Positions 30,991 to 39,110 of a stretch of DNA of 64,000 nucleotides are shown in pieces (positions within the stretch are counted from its first letter, which is position 1; every line of letters begins with the position of its first letter). The notes under the pieces were generated by a model. That model was not told the origin of the DNA and did not search any database. It was given only the letters and a program-made list of their open reading frames with translations. Source of the stretch: Deinococcus sp. AB2017081 (GTDB lineage: Bacteria > Deinococcota > Deinococci > Deinococcales > Deinococcaceae); contig NZ_CP140098.1 of NCBI RefSeq assembly GCF_034440735.1, positions 60,001 to 124,000 on the forward strand, given 5' to 3'. Position numbers and translations under genes: made by a program.

Positions 30991-32079
30991 ATGCGCGCTT
31001 CCGCGACGCCTGCCATGTCGTCAGGTCTCCTGACAGATGTGGGTCGTCAGCGGCAGGGAGGGGTCAACCAGGATGCTGCCCTGGCCCTCGACCTGCCGCG
31101 TGGCGGACTGTACGCAGTAGCAGACGGCATGGGCGGCCACGCGGCCGGCGAACTCGCGGCCAATCTGGCCCTGGACGCCCTGAGCCAGCATTATCTGGAT
31201 GCCCGCAGCTCTCCTCCGGTGCGGCTGGCCGAGGCCGTGCAGGCCGCGAACATGGCCGTGCTGCGGCACGCCGTCGGGGAGTACGTGGGCATGGGCACGA
31301 CCCTGCTGGTCGCCCTGATCGACCGGGGAGCCGTCACGGTCGCACACGTGGGGGATTCACGGGCGTATCTGCTGCGGCGCGGCGATCTGTACCGCCTGAC
31401 CGAGGACCACTCGTGGGTGGCCGAACAGGTGCGCCTGGGGCACATGACCGAACAGGAGGCCCGCGACCACCAGTGGCGCAGCGTGGTCAGCAATGCCCTG
31501 GGCGGCGAGGAACGCGTCCGGCTGGAACTGTTCGGCTTTCCCGCGCAGGCCGGCGACCGCCTGCTGCTGTGCAGTGACGGGCTGAGCGGCGTGGTGCTCG
31601 ACCACCAGCTGCTGGAGCTGCTGGGGCGCTCGACCGATCCGGACGACACGGCGCGGGCCCTGGTGAACGCGGCGAACGACGCCGGTGGCCCCGACAACAT
31701 CACGGCCGTGGTGGTCGACGTGCACCGTGACGTCCGGCTGCCGGCGTATCCGCTGCCGCAGCGCATGGAGGATGGCCCCACCTACGTGGACGTGCTGCTC
31801 AGCGCCCAGCGGGGCAACAGCCTGATCACCTACCTGCTCCTGATGATCGCGTACTTCACGCTGCTGGGCGTCATGCTGATTCCCGAACGCCGCGTGCTGC
31901 TGGGACTCACCGGCACGACCCTGCTGGTGTGTGTCCTGATCGGCCAGCGCCTGTGGATGGCCCGCCGCTCCGGCACCGTCCTCAGCCGCCCCACCGCGTC
32001 TCCGGATCGTCCGGCCACTGCGTCGCCGCCCGGCACGCTGACCGGCCGGGATCACCCCGCACCGGATTCCCGGCACTGA
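30991..32079 (+). CDS. PP2C-family protein phosphatase with C-terminal membrane anchor
   Basis: The 362-residue protein dephosphorylates Ser/Thr-phosphorylated proteins using two metal ions. The PP2C signature residues appear as an N-terminal [12 protein letters not shown], then [34 protein letters not shown] and [11 protein letters not shown]. After residue 260 two hydrophobic helices ([16 protein letters not shown] and [16 protein letters not shown]) anchor it to the membrane, with a Pro/Ser-rich tail. I chose the ATG at 30991, because TATATT ends 6 bases before it. Ser/Thr kinases are its usual partners, but none is in this window. Confidence 0.9.
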   Translation: MRASATPAMSSGLLTDVGRQRQGGVNQDAALALDLPRGGLYAVADGMGGHAAGELAANLALDALSQHYLDARSSPPVRLAEAVQAANMAVLRHAVGEYVGMGTTLLVALIDRGAVTVAHVGDSRAYLLRRGDLYRLTEDHSWVAEQVRLGHMTEQEARDHQWRSVVSNALGGEERVRLELFGFPAQAGDRLLLCSDGLSGVVLDHQLLELLGRSTDPDDTARALVNAANDAGGPDNITAVVVDVHRDVRLPAYPLPQRMEDGPTYVDVLLSAQRGNSLITYLLLMIAYFTLLGVMLIPERRVLLGLTGTTLLVCVLIGQRLWMARRSGTVLSRPTASPDRPATASPPGTLTGRDHPAPDSRH

Positions 32080-32244
32080 ACGGCCGCGCACCGGTCTACC
32101 GTCACGATTCCGCCCGACCGGCCGGTGAGGGATCGACGCCGCGTCGCGCGGGCTGACGCGGAGGCCGGCGTCACAGGCAGGAGGCCCGGCCCTCTGCCCT
32201 CTGGCGTATGCGCCGGCCGTGCAGAGCGGGTACGGTGGCAGGCG

Positions 32245-33156
32245 ATGACCGATGTTCCGATCCGGAGGCATGTGGACGAGGCGGCGACCGACACCGCCCT
32301 GGTGACCCGGCTGATCGCGGCGCAGTGCCCCCGGTGGAGCGGAGCGCCTGTGACGCAGCTGCAGCATTCCGGCACCGACAACGCCGTGTACCGCGTGGGG
32401 CGGGGCCTCGTGGTGCGCCTGCCCCGACGCACCTGGGCCGCGGGCGACGTGGCCAAGGAGGCGGCGTGGCTGCCCCGGCTGGCCCCGCTCCTGCCACTGG
32501 ACGTGCCCCGGCCGCTGTTCGTGGGCGTGCCGGGCGAGGGGTTCCCGTTCCCGTGGGCGGTGTATCCGTGGCTGGATGGAGTCGAGGCAGGGCTGGACAC
32601 CGTGCGTGACGGGCACGAGCTGGCCCGAGACCTCGCGGCCTTTGTGGCCGCGCTGCGCTCCGTGCCGCGCCCGCAGGGGAACGCGCCGCAGGGTTCCCGG
32701 AACGGCACACTGCAGGGCCGCGACGCGGACACCCGAGGGGCCATCGCGGACAGCGCGGCCCTGCTCGACCCCGCGCCGGTGCTGGCCGCATGGGAGGCGG
32801 CCCTGGCCGCGCCCGCGTGGGATGGCACTCCGGTCTGGATCCACGGCGACCTGAAACCCGGTAACCTGCTGGCGCACCGTGGACGCCTGAGCGCCGTGAT
32901 CGACTGGGGCGGCCTGACGCTGGGCGATCCGGCGGTCGATCTGCAGCCGGCGTGGAACCTGCTGGACGCCCCGGCCCGCGCGACCCTCCGCGCCGCACTG
33001 GACGTGGACGAGGCCCAGTGGGCACGCGGGCGCGGCTGGGCGCTGAGTGTCAGTGTGATCGCCCTGCCGTGCTATCTGTACAGCAACCCCGAACTCGCCG
33101 CCGTCTGCCGCCGCACCATCCAGGCCGTGCTGGACGAGGGCACTGCTCCATGCTGA
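32245..33156 (+). CDS. Aminoglycoside phosphotransferase (APH)-family kinase
   Basis: The 303-residue protein has the APH/choline-kinase fold: a GTDNAVYRVG nucleotide loop, a VRLPRR strand holding the conserved basic residue, the catalytic loop H200-GDLKPGN, and the metal-binding VIDWGG. Members phosphorylate small alcohols or antibiotics. Resemblance to the general family is clear, but resistance cannot be claimed. The ATG at 32245 lies 8 bases after TACGGT. Its stop overlaps the start of the broken VOC gene by 7 bases (ATGCTGA), so the two were translated together. Confidence 0.85.
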   Translation: MTDVPIRRHVDEAATDTALVTRLIAAQCPRWSGAPVTQLQHSGTDNAVYRVGRGLVVRLPRRTWAAGDVAKEAAWLPRLAPLLPLDVPRPLFVGVPGEGFPFPWAVYPWLDGVEAGLDTVRDGHELARDLAAFVAALRSVPRPQGNAPQGSRNGTLQGRDADTRGAIADSAALLDPAPVLAAWEAALAAPAWDGTPVWIHGDLKPGNLLAHRGRLSAVIDWGGLTLGDPAVDLQPAWNLLDAPARATLRAALDVDEAQWARGRGWALSVSVIALPCYLYSNPELAAVCRRTIQAVLDEGTAPC

Positions 33157-33480
33157 GGGTCATGTGGGGCGTGCTCCGTACCGTGGCCTTCTGGTGCGCT
33201 GCCCTGGACGACCGCCCCGCGAGAACACCCCGGTGACGACCGGGCGGTGCTGGTGCCCGTGCAGGAGGAGGGCGTGCCGCTCGCCATCAAGCTCATCACG
33301 TCGCCCCGCGCGCGGCGGCATCACCTCGACCTGTACGCCACGGATCAGCCGGCCGAGATCGAGCGGCTGCTCGCCCTGGGGGCCACGCGGCCCGAGTGGC
33401 GCCACGAACCGGACGCCGATGACGTCGTACTGGCCGATCCGGACGGCAACACCTTCTGCGTGGTCGAGAAGGGCGGGTAG
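33150..33480 (+). pseudogene. Frameshifted VOC (glyoxalase-like) gene
   Basis: The first 24 or so codons from ATG 33150 encode a VOC-like start (VLRTVAFWCAALDD), but the frame stops at 33236. The rest of the domain (PVQEEGVPLAIKLI, RRHHLDLYATD, RLLALGATRPEW, ADPDGNTFCVVEK) is in another frame up to 33480. Reading the two as one needs a single-base shift near 33214-33225, within the CCCCGCGAGAA segment. This may be decay, a sequencing error, or a real frameshift site. It overlaps the APH-like gene stop upstream and the Crp/Fnr gene 3' end on the other strand. Confidence 0.65.
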
Positions 33481-34151
33481 ACCCTATCCGTCGCCCGCGA
33501 GCCGCTGGAGTTCGGCAGGGTCACGACCGTCACGCAGCGGCGGTGCAGGTCGATCCAGCCCAGGCGGTAGAACTCGCCCAGTTTCCGGCTGATGATCTCG
33601 GGGACAGTGCCCAGCAGTGCGGCCAGTTCGCTGTTGGTCGGCAGGGCGTGTGGAGTCGGCTGTTCCAGCAGGTACGCCGCCAGCCGGGCACCCACGTCAC
33701 GGAAGACCAGGGCGTCCAGGCGGCGGTGATGCTCGGCGTCGCGCCGGGCCAGATGCGCGATCACCGCCCCAGCCAGCGCCGGTGTGTGCAGGATGGCGTG
33801 ACGCAGCCGGTCGGCGGGCAGGGTCAGGACGGTGGTGGGGGTGACGAGGGCCTGGGCGTGGGCCGCATGACGGTGGTCACCGCCGAGCACGCTGGCCAGT
33901 TCGAGCACGTGCCGGGGGCCATCCACGCCCAGCGTGAATTCCCGCCCACCGCGCTGGGTACGGAATACACGCACACTGCCCACCGCGACGATGTACAGGA
34001 CATCCGCCGGATCCCCGGCACGGAAGACACCGTCACCCCGCTCGAACGTGGCGAACCGGGCGTGGCGGGCCAGGCCCTCCAGCGTGTCCAGACCGGCGTC
34101 CTGAAACAGGGGGGTCAGGGCCAGCAGGGCCAGGGCGTCCGGAGCGGGCAT
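33345..34151 (-). CDS. Crp/Fnr family transcriptional regulator
   Basis: The 268-residue protein has the cyclic-nucleotide-binding-like sensor (LTPLFQDAGLDTLEGLA, FERGDGVFRAGDPADVLYIV), a long dimer helix (AHLARRDAEHHRRLDAL) and a C-terminal winged helix-turn-helix with recognition helix TVPEIISRKLGEFYR. It lacks the Cys cluster of FNR, so the ligand is unknown. After about residue 220 the frame continues some 45 residues through the antisense of the VOC gene, giving a Ser/Thr-rich tail that is unlikely to be conserved. A ferredoxin gene lies 38 bases upstream on the same strand. Confidence 0.85.
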   Translation of the reverse strand: MPAPDALALLALTPLFQDAGLDTLEGLARHARFATFERGDGVFRAGDPADVLYIVAVGSVRVFRTQRGGREFTLGVDGPRHVLELASVLGGDHRHAAHAQALVTPTTVLTLPADRLRHAILHTPALAGAVIAHLARRDAEHHRRLDALVFRDVGARLAAYLLEQPTPHALPTNSELAALLGTVPEIISRKLGEFYRLGWIDLHRRCVTVVTLPNSSGSRATDRVYPPFSTTQKVLPSGSASTTSSASGSWRHSGRVAPRASSRSISAG

Positions 34152-34189
34152 GGGGTCATGCTGCCACGCCGGTGCCGACTGGACGGCCG

Positions 34190-34423
34190 TCAGAGGAAGA
34201 CGTCCCGGTTCCGGGCGATGGACGCGGCATGTTCAGCGGGTACGTCCGTGTCCTGGAAGATGGCGTTCACCGGGCAGGTCACGGCACACAGGCCGCAGTT
34301 GATGCACTCGCCTGGGTCGATCACGAACTGGTCGCCGGCATCGTGGATGCATTCGACAGGACAGACTTCGGTGCAGGCGGCATCCTTCACGCCCGCGCAG
34401 CCGGTGGTGATCACATAAGCCAT
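34190..34423 (-). CDS. 7Fe ferredoxin ([3Fe-4S][4Fe-4S])
   Basis: The 77-residue soluble electron carrier has cysteines at 9, 17, 21, 25, 40, 43, 46 and 50. The C-x7-C-x3-C-PVEC start is the [3Fe-4S]-type ligand set and CINCGLCAVTCP the [4Fe-4S] set, as in FdxA-type ferredoxins. It may supply electrons to P450 or other oxidoreductases. It is followed by the Crp/Fnr gene on the same strand, and may be controlled by it. Confidence 0.92.
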   Translation of the reverse strand: MAYVITTGCAGVKDAACTEVCPVECIHDAGDQFVIDPGECINCGLCAVTCPVNAIFQDTDVPAEHAASIARNRDVFL

Positions 34424-34527
34424 GCTCCCAGCGTGCTCCCGCCGGGTCAGGACGGCCATGACTTTGGTCAAGGCGTCCCACAGGGACAGCACACGTGAGC
34501 CGGGCCGCCGGCTCCTACCATCCAGCC

Positions 34528-34953
34528 ATGACCCACGCACCGATGGCCGATCCCCCGACCACTCCGGCCCAGACTGCCGCGCGCGTGTTGCTGGGCAGCG
34601 CGATGGTGCTCGCGGGCACGTCGCACCTGACTGTCGCCAGAGACGACTTCCAGGCACAGGTGCCGGTGTGGCTGCCGCTGAACAAGGACTTCGTGGTGCT
34701 GGCGTCCGGCGTGGTCGAGATCGGCCTGGGCGCGGCGCTGCTGGCCCTGCCGCGCGAGCGGCGCACGGTGGGCTGGGTGCTGGCGGCGTTCTACGTGGCG
34801 ATCTTCCCCGGCAACATCTCGCAGTACCTGTCGCATCAGAGCGCCTTCGGGCTGGACACCGACCAGAAGCGCCTCGTGCGGCTGTTCTTCCAGCCGGTGC
34901 TGGTGTTGTGGGCACTGTGGAGCACCGGCGCGTGGCCCAGGCGGCGGGGCTGA
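34528..34953 (+). CDS. DoxX family membrane protein
   Basis: The 141-residue protein has four transmembrane helices (about 20-38, 58-80, 84-102, 122-136) and the DoxX-type segments LLGSAMVLAGTSHL and NISQYLSH. Family members take part in respiratory or redox membrane complexes; no substrate is known. The ATG is 6 bases after TACCAT (34516-34521). It is divergent from the ferredoxin-Crp pair. Confidence 0.82.
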   Translation: MTHAPMADPPTTPAQTAARVLLGSAMVLAGTSHLTVARDDFQAQVPVWLPLNKDFVVLASGVVEIGLGAALLALPRERRTVGWVLAAFYVAIFPGNISQYLSHQSAFGLDTDQKRLVRLFFQPVLVLWALWSTGAWPRRRG

Positions 34954-35016
34954 GCGGGCGGGGCTGACCGTAGCCGGACGCACGGCGGCGGCGCGGCCCT
35001 GACCCGACACTGGGCC

Positions 35017-35520
35017 ATGTTCCGTTCCCGACCGACCCCCACCCCGCCCGGCCCCGGCCAGGAGAGCGTGTGGGACTACCCGCGCCCACCCCGGCTGGAG
35101 CGCGTCGACAGGCGCATCGAGATCGTGCTGGGCGGCGTGACCGTGGCCGACACGACCGGGGCCTTCCGCGTGCTGGAGACCAGCCACCCGCCCACGTACT
35201 ACCTGCCGAAAGACGCCTTCGCACCGGGTGTCCTGAGCCCCGCCCCCGGCCACAGCGTGTGCGAGTGGAAGGGGCCGGCGACGTACTGGACGCTGTCAGC
35301 CGGCGGGAAAACTGCCGAGGCTGCCGGCTGGAGCTACGAACGCCCGACGCCCGCCTTCCGCGACATGGCCGGGTACGTCGCGGTGTACGCGGGCCGCATG
35401 GATGCCTGTTTCGTGGGCGGCGAGCGGGTCACGCCCCAGCCCGGCGGCTTCTACGGCGGCTGGATCACGCCCGAGGTGGTCGGGCCGTTCAAGGGCGATC
35501 CGGGCACGATGGGATGGTAG
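35017..35520 (+). CDS. DUF427 family protein
   Basis: The 167-residue protein matches DUF427: VLETSHPPTYYLPKDAF, a CEWKGPATYW motif with conserved Cys and Trp, and a late YAGRMDACFVGGERV strand. Function is not established; the fold is a small beta-tent. It lies 63 bases after the DoxX gene on the same strand. Confidence 0.85.
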   Translation: MFRSRPTPTPPGPGQESVWDYPRPPRLERVDRRIEIVLGGVTVADTTGAFRVLETSHPPTYYLPKDAFAPGVLSPAPGHSVCEWKGPATYWTLSAGGKTAEAAGWSYERPTPAFRDMAGYVAVYAGRMDACFVGGERVTPQPGGFYGGWITPEVVGPFKGDPGTMGW

Positions 35521-35679
35521 GAGCGGTGGTGCTGCGTGAACCCCTCAGTCCCCTTCGGTGCCAGCTCCCCTGGGGAGGAGTCAAGGAGTGCGTGGGGTTG
35601 GGCTTTTTCCTTGCCTCCCCCCCAGGGGAGGTGCCCCGCCGGAGCGGAGGGGTTAGCCCGTGACGCCGCCGGCCCTTGC
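35521..35679. repeat. Intergenic CCCCAGGGG-type repeat region
   Basis: This gap carries CAGCTCCCCTGGGGAGG and, after a GTGGGGTTGGGCTTTTTCC stretch, CCCCCCAGGGGAGG. The two halves make strong hairpins of the same style as the G/C-rich elements near 6975 and 15980. No gene is present. Confidence 0.5.
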
Positions 35680-35691
35680 TACCCTACCCGT

Positions 35692-36099
35692 ATGACTGAC
35701 GCCGCGATCCGCTCGAAACTCACGGCCCTGGTGCCGGCGCTGCGGCACTTCCACTCGGCGCTGCTGGATTTTGCCAAGGGGGAATACGAGTTCCTGCACG
35801 GCCCGGTGGGCGGCCCCTTCGCCCTGTACTCGCTGGTCATGAGTGATCCGGCGTTCCAGTGGCTGCGGCCCCTGTCGGGCATCATGGCGACCCTGGACGA
35901 GGTACTGGACGCCAAGGACACGACCCTGACCGACCGCCACGTGGCCGACGTGCGCGGCGCCCTGGGTCTGCTGTTCGCCGACGCCGACACGCGCTTCGCC
36001 GACTTCCGCGCCGGGTATGGCCGTGCCCACGAGGACGCCCGCGTGCGCGAGACCGAGGCGGCGTGGCGGACGATCCTGGCCGACCATCTGGAGGCCTAG
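35692..36099 (+). CDS. Conserved hypothetical protein upstream of pth
   Basis: The 135-residue protein is all-alpha and soluble, with LRHFHSALLDFAKGEYEFLHGPVGGPFALYSLVM and DPAFQWLRPLSGIMATLDEVL. No family is recognised with confidence. The ATG is 6 bases after TACCCT (35680-35685). Its TAG stop is directly followed by the GTG of pth, so they are co-transcribed. Confidence 0.7.
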   Translation: MTDAAIRSKLTALVPALRHFHSALLDFAKGEYEFLHGPVGGPFALYSLVMSDPAFQWLRPLSGIMATLDEVLDAKDTTLTDRHVADVRGALGLLFADADTRFADFRAGYGRAHEDARVRETEAAWRTILADHLEA

Positions 36100-36738
36100 G
36101 TGAAGGTGGTGGTGGGCCTGGGCAATCCGGGCACGCAGTACGCGCAGACCCGGCACAACGTCGGCTGGCTGGTGGTCGACGAGGTGGCCCGCCGCGCCGG
36201 GGCCGAGTGGCGCAAGGAGGGCAAAGACGCCCTGCTGACCGAGGTGCGCCTGGGCACGGAAAAGGTCGTGCTGGTCAAGCCGCAGACCTTCATGAACACG
36301 TCCGGCAGGGCGGTCGCGCCGCTGGTGACGTTCTACAAGCTGGAGGGCACGGATCTGCTGGCCGTGCAGGACGATCTGGACAGTCCCTTCGGACTCCTGA
36401 AGGTGCGCATGGGCGGGCGACACGGCGGGCAGAACGGCGTGCGAGACATCATCCGGCTGCTGGGGCACGACGCTTTCGCGCGGTTGAAGATCGGGATCTC
36501 GCGGCCCCCGGCGGGCTGGGAGGTCAGCGACTGGGTGCTGAGCCGCTGGCGGCCCGAGGAAGCCGCCACGCTGGCCGAGCTCGTGCGGCTGGGGGCCGAC
36601 GCCGTGGGGGTGTGGGCCACGGCCGGACTGGCCGATGTTCAGCTCCAGTTCAACGGCACGGATCTGCGGCCCGCGCCCGCCCCGTCTCCGTCAGCGGAAC
36701 AGCAAGGCGCCGGCGACGTGCCCACGCCCCTATCCTGA
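36100..36738 (+). CDS. pth: Peptidyl-tRNA hydrolase
   Basis: Pth releases tRNA from peptidyl-tRNA that has dropped off the ribosome. The 212-residue protein has the motifs [18 protein letters not shown] with the catalytic His, [10 protein letters not shown], the DDLD segment with catalytic Asp, and [13 protein letters not shown]. The C-terminal 25 residues are Pro/Ala/Gln-rich and extend beyond the usual length. The GTG start abuts the stop of the gene before it, and the M42 peptidase gene begins 5 bases after its stop. Confidence 0.94.
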   Translation: MKVVVGLGNPGTQYAQTRHNVGWLVVDEVARRAGAEWRKEGKDALLTEVRLGTEKVVLVKPQTFMNTSGRAVAPLVTFYKLEGTDLLAVQDDLDSPFGLLKVRMGGRHGGQNGVRDIIRLLGHDAFARLKIGISRPPAGWEVSDWVLSRWRPEEAATLAELVRLGADAVGVWATAGLADVQLQFNGTDLRPAPAPSPSAEQQGAGDVPTPLS

Positions 36739-36743
36739 CCGGC

Positions 36744-37799
36744 GTGCCCACAACTGACCTGAGACTGGACGTCCTGATGCACCTCTCCGACCTGCCCGGC
36801 GTGCCCGGCCAGGAAGACGGCGTGCGGGACTACGTGCTGCGGGAACTGGACGGACTGGCCGACGAGGTGCGCGTGGACGCGCTGGGCAACGTGATCGCGC
36901 GCCGGGCGGCCCGCAAGGCCAAGAAGGGCGAGACGGCCGAACGGGTCATGATCAGCGCCCACATGGACGAGATCGGCTTTCTGGTGCGTTTCATCGACGA
37001 CCACGGCTTCGTGCGCGTGCAGGCGCTGGGGGGCTTCGACACCCGCAACCTGTTTGCGCGCAACGTGACCATCCACACGCGCGGCGGCTCGATGCCGGGC
37101 ATCCTGTCGCCGGGCGGACGGCCCGTACACATCGCCACGCCGGAGGAGCGCAAGCAGATTCCTGAGGTGCGGGACTTTGTGATCGACCTGGGCCTGAGCG
37201 CCGACGAGGTTCGCCGCCGCGTGCGGGTGGGTGACATGGTCACGCTGGATCAGGCCGCGCGGCAGGTCGGGAATCTGGTGTGCGGCAAGGCCATGGACGA
37301 CCGCGCCTCGGTGTTCATGCTGCTGGAGGTGCTGCGGCTGCTGCGGGGCCACAAGCTGCGCCACGAGCTGATCGCGGTCTTCTCGGTACAGGAGGAGGTC
37401 GGCCTGCGCGGGGCCGGGGTCGCCGCCTACGGCGCGCAGCCGACCATCGGGATCGGGCTGGACGTGACCCTGGCCGTGGACACGCCCGGCACGAAACCAG
37501 ACGAGGCCGTGACCCGCGTGGGCAGCGGGATCGGCATCAAGGTGTTCGACTCCAGCATGATCTCGACCCGCTGGCTGGTGGACGAGTTCGCGGATCTGGC
37601 CGAGCGCCAGGGCATTCCGTCGCAGCTGGAAGTGCTCGCACAGGGCGGTACGGACGGCGCGGCCATCCAGCGCTCGCGCGAGGGCGTGCCCACCGTGACC
37701 CTGAGCCTGCCGACCCGCTACATCCATACCATCGTGGAATCGGTGCACGTGGACGACCTGCGGGCGGGCGTCGACCTGCTGTGCGCGTACCTGCGCTGA
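36744..37799 (+). CDS. M42 family metallopeptidase
   Basis: The 351-residue protein is a di-metal aminopeptidase of the M42 (TET/FrvX) family. Supporting motifs are GQEDGVRDYV, ISAHMDEIGFLV with the first metal His/Asp, AMDDRASV, the catalytic VQEEVGLRGA, and a late RYIHTIVESV. Such enzymes form large cytoplasmic complexes trimming peptides. The GTG at 36744 lies 7 bases after TATCCT, which sits inside the last codons of pth. Confidence 0.9.
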   Translation: MPTTDLRLDVLMHLSDLPGVPGQEDGVRDYVLRELDGLADEVRVDALGNVIARRAARKAKKGETAERVMISAHMDEIGFLVRFIDDHGFVRVQALGGFDTRNLFARNVTIHTRGGSMPGILSPGGRPVHIATPEERKQIPEVRDFVIDLGLSADEVRRRVRVGDMVTLDQAARQVGNLVCGKAMDDRASVFMLLEVLRLLRGHKLRHELIAVFSVQEEVGLRGAGVAAYGAQPTIGIGLDVTLAVDTPGTKPDEAVTRVGSGIGIKVFDSSMISTRWLVDEFADLAERQGIPSQLEVLAQGGTDGAAIQRSREGVPTVTLSLPTRYIHTIVESVHVDDLRAGVDLLCAYLR

Positions 37800-37856
37800 C
37801 CCCCGGACGGGGTGGGGGCGCAACGCCGCCGGGCCAGGGGTCGTATTGAGGGACGT

Positions 37857-38417
37857 ATGGAACTTCTCTCCGGTCTGCTGTCGTCGCTGGGCCTGTCGGG
37901 TGCGGCGGGCCTGAACGCCTATATCCCGCTGCTGCTGGTGGGCCTGCTGTCCCGCGCCGGCGTGATGAATCTGGCCGCGCCGTTCGATCTGCTCATGAAT
38001 CCGTGGGTGCTGGTCGGCATCGGGGTGCTGGGTGCCCTGGACTTCGTGGGCGACAAGATTCCCGGCGTGGATCACGCGCTGCACCTGCTGGGCGGCGTGG
38101 TGAACACGGCGGCGGGCGCAGTGCTCTTTGCCGCCCAGACCGGCGTGGCCGACGTGCCCCCGGCGCTCAGCATGGCGCTGGGCGTGATCGTGGCGGGCGG
38201 CGTCCATGCCACCCGCACGGCGGTGCGGCCGGTGGCGACCGCCACGACCGGCGGCCTGGGCAACCCGGTGGTCAGCGCCGCCGAGGACGGGACGAGTCTG
38301 CTGCTCAGCGTGCTGGCCGTGTTCGCACCGATCCTCGCGGTGGCGGTGCTGGCGGCCGTGGCGGTCGGGGGCTACCGCCTGTGGTCGCGCCGGGGCGGCC
38401 GCCGCCCGGCCCTGTAG
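37857..38417 (+). CDS. DUF4126 family membrane protein
   Basis: The 186-residue protein has about five hydrophobic helices and the DUF4126 signature LSGAAGLNAYIPLLLVGLLSR near the N-terminus, then LDFVGDKIPGVDH and VHATRTAVRP. No function is established. It follows the M42 gene by 57 bases and is closed by a strong hairpin at 38465-38502. Confidence 0.82.
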   Translation: MELLSGLLSSLGLSGAAGLNAYIPLLLVGLLSRAGVMNLAAPFDLLMNPWVLVGIGVLGALDFVGDKIPGVDHALHLLGGVVNTAAGAVLFAAQTGVADVPPALSMALGVIVAGGVHATRTAVRPVATATTGGLGNPVVSAAEDGTSLLLSVLAVFAPILAVAVLAAVAVGGYRLWSRRGGRRPAL

Positions 38418-38464
38418 GCAGCACTCCGCAGGACAGGGGCCACACGGCGGTCAGTCGGCCGACA

Positions 38465-38502
38465 GAAGCGGGAGCGGAGCCACGGTGCACCGCTCCCGCT
38501 TC
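38465..38502 (+). terminator. Hairpin after the DUF4126 gene
   Basis: GAAGCGGGAGCGG and its exact complement form a 13-bp stem with a 12-base loop. There is no T tract, as for several terminators in this GC-rich window. Confidence 0.65.
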
Positions 38503-38599
38503 CGTCCCCGCGCCGGTATCCATCCGCCACACCACCTGTGGCACGACGACCACTTTTTCTGCAACGGATCGCATCAGAGGCTCAAGATTCTGCAATCTG

Positions 38600-38662
38600 T
38601 TCTGGCCAATCTAGCCAGATGGTCATCAGAATTTTGACATCGCGTTCATCTGCCCCTAAGCT
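38600..38662 (+). promoter_or_regulatory. Promoter and candidate operator of the first glnK-amt pair
   Basis: TTGACA (38634-38639), 17 bases and TAAGCT (38657-38662) form a sigma-70 promoter. Upstream lies CTGGC-N7-GCCAG (38602-38618) within TTCTGGCCAATCTAGCCAG. A similar inverted repeat precedes the second glnK gene, so both may respond to the same nitrogen regulator. Confidence 0.65.
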
Positions 38663-38715
38663 CGGAGTATGCAGGGATGCGACCACTGCAAATTGAGCGC
38701 AACGAAGGAGACGCC

Positions 38716-39087
38716 ATGAAACTCGTCACGGCAGTCATCAGGCCCGAACGTGTGCAGCACGTCAAGGAAGCACTCTTCCAGGCCGGGATCAGCGGAATCA
38801 CCCTGTCGCGGGTCAGCGGCCACGGCGGGGAACAGGAAGTCGTCGAGCACTACCGGGGTACCCGCGTCATGGTCGAGTTCCATGACAAGGTCGAGGTGCG
38901 CATGGCCGTCAGCGAGCCCTTCGTGCAGGCCGCCATCGACGCGATCGTGCGCGGGGCCCGCACCGGCGAGGTCGGCGACGGCAAGATCTTCGTCCAGCCG
39001 CTGGAACGGGTCATCCGGATCCGCACCGGCGAACAGGACGCCGCCGCCCTGACCCCCGTCACCGAGAAGAAACTCACGCCCGCCTGA
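38716..39087 (+). CDS. glnK: Nitrogen regulatory protein P-II (GlnK/GlnB type), first copy
   Basis: PII proteins are trimers that sense ATP/ADP and 2-oxoglutarate and block the Amt channel at low nitrogen demand. The 123-residue protein aligns with PII throughout, with signature GARTGEVGDGKIFV. In the T-loop Tyr46 and Arg47 are kept, but position 51 is Val, so the usual uridylylation Tyr51 is absent, and Gln39 is Glu. AAGGAG precedes the ATG. From 38797 to 39039 the DNA is almost identical to the second copy. It precedes the first amt gene by 23 bases. Confidence 0.93.
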   Translation: MKLVTAVIRPERVQHVKEALFQAGISGITLSRVSGHGGEQEVVEHYRGTRVMVEFHDKVEVRMAVSEPFVQAAIDAIVRGARTGEVGDGKIFVQPLERVIRIRTGEQDAAALTPVTEKKLTPA

Positions 39088-39110
39088 GGGCACAAAGGAG
39101 CAGTGACCTG

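Noticed and set aside
32245..33156. Calling the APH-fold kinase an aminoglycoside resistance gene
   Set aside because: Only general APH-family motifs are visible; the fold is shared with many metabolic kinases.
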